Shown here: positions 61,144 to 64,000 of the stretch, piece by piece | Numbering within the stretch: the first letter of the stretch is position 1 | Layout of the letters: each line of letters starts with the position of its first letter | DNA from: Mycobacterium scrofulaceum | GTDB lineage: Bacteria > Actinomycetota > Actinomycetes > Mycobacteriales > Mycobacteriaceae | Assembly (NCBI RefSeq): GCF_001667885.1 | Contig: NZ_LZJW01000042.1 | Coordinates: forward strand, 1-64,000 | Direction: 5' to 3' | DNA length: 64,000 nucleotides | Made by a program: the position numbers and the translations under genes | The notes under the pieces: model-generated | The model's input: only the letters and a program-made list of their open reading frames with translations | What the model was told of the DNA's origin: nothing | The model's database searches: none

Positions 61144-62568
61144 CTACAAGGCCTTCAGTTCCTCGGCGACCTCGGTCACCGATTTCTTCGCGTCCCCGAA
61201 CAGCATCGTCGTCCCGTCCGCGTAGAACAGCGGGTTGTCGATGCCCGCGAACCCGGAGTTCATCGACCGCTTCAGCACGATCACCGATTTGGCCTTGTCC
61301 ACGTTGAGGATGGGCATGCCGTAGATCGGGCTTGACTGTTCGTTGCGCGCCGCCGGATTGGTGACGTCGTTGGCGCCGATGACGATCGCGACGTCGGTGC
61401 GGGCGAACTCGTCGTTGATGTCGTCCATGTCCTTCATGGCGTCGTAGTCGACCTCGGCCTCGGCGAGCAGCACGTTCATGTGCCCGGGCATGCGGCCGGC
61501 GACCGGGTGGATCGCATACTTGACCGGCACACCCTTGTCCTCCAGCAGCGACGCCATGTCCTTGACCGCGTGCTGGGCCTGCGCCACGGCCAGGCCGTAC
61601 CCCGGAACCACGATCACCTGGTTGGCGTAGGCCATCTGGATCGCCGCGTCGGCGGCCGACGTCGCCTTGACGTGCTTGTCGCCGCCGCCGTCGCCGCTGG
61701 GCGCCACGCCGCCGCCACCGAATCCGCCCGCGACGATCGCCGGGATCGAGCGGTTCATCGCCTTGGCCATCAGGTTCGTCAGGATCGAACCGGAGGCGCC
61801 GACGATCATGCCGGCGACGATCATCGCGGTGTTGTTCAGCGCCAGGCCCGCGGCCGCGGCCGACAGCCCCGTCATCGCGTTCAGCAACGAGATCACCACG
61901 GGCATGTCGGCGCCGCCGATCGGCAGCACCACCATCAGGCCCAGCACGCCGGCCGCGACGAGCAGGCCGATCATCCACCAGAGCGGCGCCCCGCCGGTCC
62001 CGGGATGCGCGTGCAGGCCGATCACCACGGCCGCGGCGACTGCGGCGACCAGCAGCAGCAGGTTGATCGGCTGCTGGGCCTTGCCGAAGCCGATCGGCGA
62101 GCCGGAGATGATCTCCTGCAGCTTGCCGAACGCGATGATGGATCCCCAGAACGAGATCGAGCCGATGATCGCGGCGAACAACGACGCCACCACGATGTGC
62201 ACCGTCGGCGACTCACCGTGCTGGAACGCCGAAAAGCCGGACGTCTCAATGAATTCCGCGAGCGCGATCAACGCGACCGTGCCGCCGCCCACGCCGTTGA
62301 AGAACGCCACCAGCTGCGGCATGGCGGTCATCTTTGTCAGCCGCGCCGGCGGCACACCGAGCACCACACCCACGACCAGACCGGCGATGATCAGGACCCA
62401 GGACTCGGTGTGGCGGATCTTGATCAGCGTCGCCGCCACCGCGATGGCCATGCCGACCGCGGCGATCAGGTTGCCGCGCACCGCCGTCTTGGGCCCGGTC
62501 AGGCCCATCAGGCCATAGATGAAAAGGGCGAACGAAATGATGTAGAGAACGGTGACCAGGTAGTTCAT
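61144..62568 (-). CDS. pntB: NAD(P) transhydrogenase subunit beta PntB
   Basis: A 474-residue subunit of proton-translocating transhydrogenase. About nine membrane segments fill residues 1-270 and the NADP-binding domain III the rest, with VVPGYGLAVAQAQHAVKDMA and the late DDINDEFARTDVAIVIGANDV (read in part). It couples proton re-entry to NADPH formation. The ATG overlaps the pntAb stop (ATGA). Confidence 0.95.
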   Translation of the reverse strand: MNYLVTVLYIISFALFIYGLMGLTGPKTAVRGNLIAAVGMAIAVAATLIKIRHTESWVLIIAGLVVGVVLGVPPARLTKMTAMPQLVAFFNGVGGGTVALIALAEFIETSGFSAFQHGESPTVHIVVASLFAAIIGSISFWGSIIAFGKLQEIISGSPIGFGKAQQPINLLLLVAAVAAAVVIGLHAHPGTGGAPLWWMIGLLVAAGVLGLMVVLPIGGADMPVVISLLNAMTGLSAAAAGLALNNTAMIVAGMIVGASGSILTNLMAKAMNRSIPAIVAGGFGGGGVAPSGDGGGDKHVKATSAADAAIQMAYANQVIVVPGYGLAVAQAQHAVKDMASLLEDKGVPVKYAIHPVAGRMPGHMNVLLAEAEVDYDAMKDMDDINDEFARTDVAIVIGANDVTNPAARNEQSSPIYGMPILNVDKAKSVIVLKRSMNSGFAGIDNPLFYADGTTMLFGDAKKSVTEVAEELKAL

Positions 62569-62894
62569 TTCGCCGCCAGGTCTTCGGTCTTCACGGGCAC
62601 GGCCTTCTTCTTGCCCTTGAACATCCCGAGCATCCGGTCGGTGACGATGAAGCCGCCGATGACGTTGAGCGTGCCGAACACCACCGCGACGAACAGGATG
62701 ATCTGCACGGCCAGCGAGGGGTGTTCGACCTCGCCGAAGACCACCAGGGCGCCCAGCACCACGATGCCGTGAATGGCGTTGGTGCCCGACATCAGCGGCG
62801 TGTGCAGGGTGTTCGGCACCTTGGAAATGACCGCGAACCCGACGAACCCGGACAGCACCAGGATCGCCAGGTTGGCGAGTAATTCGTCGTACAT
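62565..62894 (-). CDS. pntAb: NAD(P) transhydrogenase subunit alpha part 2 PntAb
   Basis: A 109-residue membrane subunit with three hydrophobic segments; the segment TPLMSGTNAIHGIVVLGAL is characteristic. It forms part of the proton channel (domain II). It starts directly after the pntAa stop and matches Rv0156. Confidence 0.95.
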   Translation of the reverse strand: MYDELLANLAILVLSGFVGFAVISKVPNTLHTPLMSGTNAIHGIVVLGALVVFGEVEHPSLAVQIILFVAVVFGTLNVIGGFIVTDRMLGMFKGKKKAVPVKTEDLAAK

Positions 62895-63995
62895 CTAGGA
62901 GTCCTCTCCGGTACCGGCGCGGGTCACGCAGGAGGCCGCGATCACTTCGTCGTCGAAGTCAGGGGCCAGCTTGCCGTCGGTGATCAACAGGTCCAGTAGC
63001 GCCGTGATGTTCTTGCTGTAGAGCTCGCTGGCGTGCTCGGGCATCGTCGCCGGCAGGTTCAGCGGCGAGGCGATCGTGACGTCGTGCTTGACGACCGTCT
63101 GCCCGGGCTCGGTCAGTTCGCAGTTGCCGCCGGTCTCCCCGGCCAGGTCGACCACGACGCTGCCGGGCTTCATCGACTCGACCGCCGCGGCGGTCACCAG
63201 GCGCGGCGCGGGTCGCCCCGGGACCAGCGCGGTGGTGATCACCACGTCGAACCCGGCGATCGCCTTCTCCAGCGACTGCTGCTGCTGGGCGCGTTCGGAC
63301 TCGGTGAGCTCGCGGGCGTACCCGCCCTCACCGGCCGCGTCGATGCCGAGGTCGAGCCATTGAGCGCCGACCGAGCGGACCTGGTCGGCCACCTCCGGGC
63401 GCACGTCGTAGCCGGAGGTCCGCGCGCCCAGCCGCTTGGCCGTCGCCAGCGCCTGCAGCCCGGCCACCCCGACGCCGAGCACCAGCACGCTGGCCGGCTT
63501 CACGGTGCCGGCCGCGGTGGTCAGCATGGGGAAGAACCGGGTCGACTCCGACGCGGCCAGCAGCACGGCCTTATAGCCGGCCACGTTGGCCTGCGACGAC
63601 AGCGCGTCCATGACCTGGGCCCGCGAGATTCGCGGAATGGCCTCGAGCGCGAACGCCTGGACCCCGGCCTCGGTGAGCGCGCCGATCGAGTTGTCGGCGT
63701 TGCGCGGCGCCAGGAACCCGATCAGCGTCTGCCCGCGGCGCAGCCTGCCGACCTCTTCTTTGGTCGGCGGCGCCACCTTGACGACGATGTCGGCGGCCCA
63801 GGCGTCCCCGATGCTGGCGCCCGCCTCGGTGTAGAGCTGGTCGGGAAGCAACGCCTTTTCGCCCGCGCCCGACTCGACCACCACCGCCACACCGCTGCTG
63901 ATCAGCGACGCCACCGCCTTGGGGACCAGCGCGACCCGTCGTTCGTCGGCCCCGGATTCGGCGACCACCCCTACCGTCGTCTGCGCATCTGTCAT
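62895..63995 (-). CDS. pntAa: NAD(P) transhydrogenase subunit alpha part 1 PntAa
   Basis: A 366-residue soluble NAD(H)-binding subunit (domain I) related to alanine dehydrogenase. Motifs: ERRVALVPKAV near 19, SSQANVAGYKAV near 133, and the dinucleotide fold VLVLGVGVAGLQA near 170. It starts at ATG 63995; only five bases of upstream sequence are in the window, so the promoter is not seen. Matches Rv0155. Confidence 0.95.
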   Translation of the reverse strand: MTDAQTTVGVVAESGADERRVALVPKAVASLISSGVAVVVESGAGEKALLPDQLYTEAGASIGDAWAADIVVKVAPPTKEEVGRLRRGQTLIGFLAPRNADNSIGALTEAGVQAFALEAIPRISRAQVMDALSSQANVAGYKAVLLAASESTRFFPMLTTAAGTVKPASVLVLGVGVAGLQALATAKRLGARTSGYDVRPEVADQVRSVGAQWLDLGIDAAGEGGYARELTESERAQQQQSLEKAIAGFDVVITTALVPGRPAPRLVTAAAVESMKPGSVVVDLAGETGGNCELTEPGQTVVKHDVTIASPLNLPATMPEHASELYSKNITALLDLLITDGKLAPDFDDEVIAASCVTRAGTGEDS

Positions 63996-64000
63996 GGCGC

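Overview
This is a stretch of chromosome from a nontuberculous Mycobacterium, most likely a slow grower close to the M. avium complex. It has high-GC coding, many GTG and TTG starts, ATGA/GTGA translational coupling and leaderless -10 promoters. It carries a nearly complete block orthologous to M. tuberculosis Rv0155-Rv0191, here running in the reverse direction. Family and ortholog names come from recognising the protein sequences; no database search was run.

Left part (1-19,600): a 351-bp inverted duplication of an MFS transporter's 3' end lies at the window edge. It is followed by the copper regulator gene ricR, ilvD, an SPW membrane protein, a nitronate monooxygenase-like gene, an O-methyltransferase, the copper metallothionein gene mymT (too short for most gene callers), and a coupled DUF2786 / metallopeptidase-like / bglS operon. 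Next come monoacylglycerol lipase, sigG coupled to an alpha/beta hydrolase, a DapB-like dehydrogenase diverging from an IclR regulator, pirin, a YhgE/Pip-type membrane protein, LprO and a DUF1275 membrane protein. Two RicR boxes are visible, one in front of mymT and one between ricR and ilvD.

Middle (19,600-37,660): the full mce1 lipid-import locus on the minus strand (fadD5, yrbE1A, yrbE1B, mce1A-F, four Mce-associated genes), controlled by the divergent GntR regulator gene mce1R. A 60-bp tandem repeat sits between mce1R and the Rv0164 ortholog. Rv0163 and adhE1 orthologs follow.

Right part (37,660-55,900): about 18 kb of catabolic genes placed between the orthologs of Rv0162c and Rv0161, where M. 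tuberculosis has none of them. Its core is a ten-gene minus-strand run, nearly all junctions overlapping: a protein of unknown family, a NIPSNAP-like protein, P450, Zn-alcohol dehydrogenase, HpcH-type aldolase, SnoaL-like protein, SDR, Baeyer-Villiger monooxygenase, HSL-type esterase and enolase-superfamily enzyme. Around it lie a class III CoA-transferase, DUF427 protein, ZIP transporter, acyl-CoA dehydrogenase, LLM oxidoreductase, two acyl-CoA thioesterase-like proteins, SRPBCC protein, SMP-30 lactonase-like protein, TetR regulator and Ddn-like protein. A 26-bp motif (TGACACTT-N9-TTTGTAAAG) occurs three times at the promoters of these units and suggests one regulon. The enzyme order (hydroxylation, oxidation to ketone, Baeyer-Villiger ring expansion, ester or lactone hydrolysis, CoA activation) suggests degradation of an alicyclic or terpenoid-like compound; the substrate is unknown.

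Right end (55,900-64,000): Rv0161-like FAD oxidase, a FabG3-like SDR, a second DapB-like dehydrogenase, an alpha/beta hydrolase, an Rv0158-like TetR regulator, a 41-residue small protein, and the proton-translocating transhydrogenase genes pntAa-pntAb-pntB.
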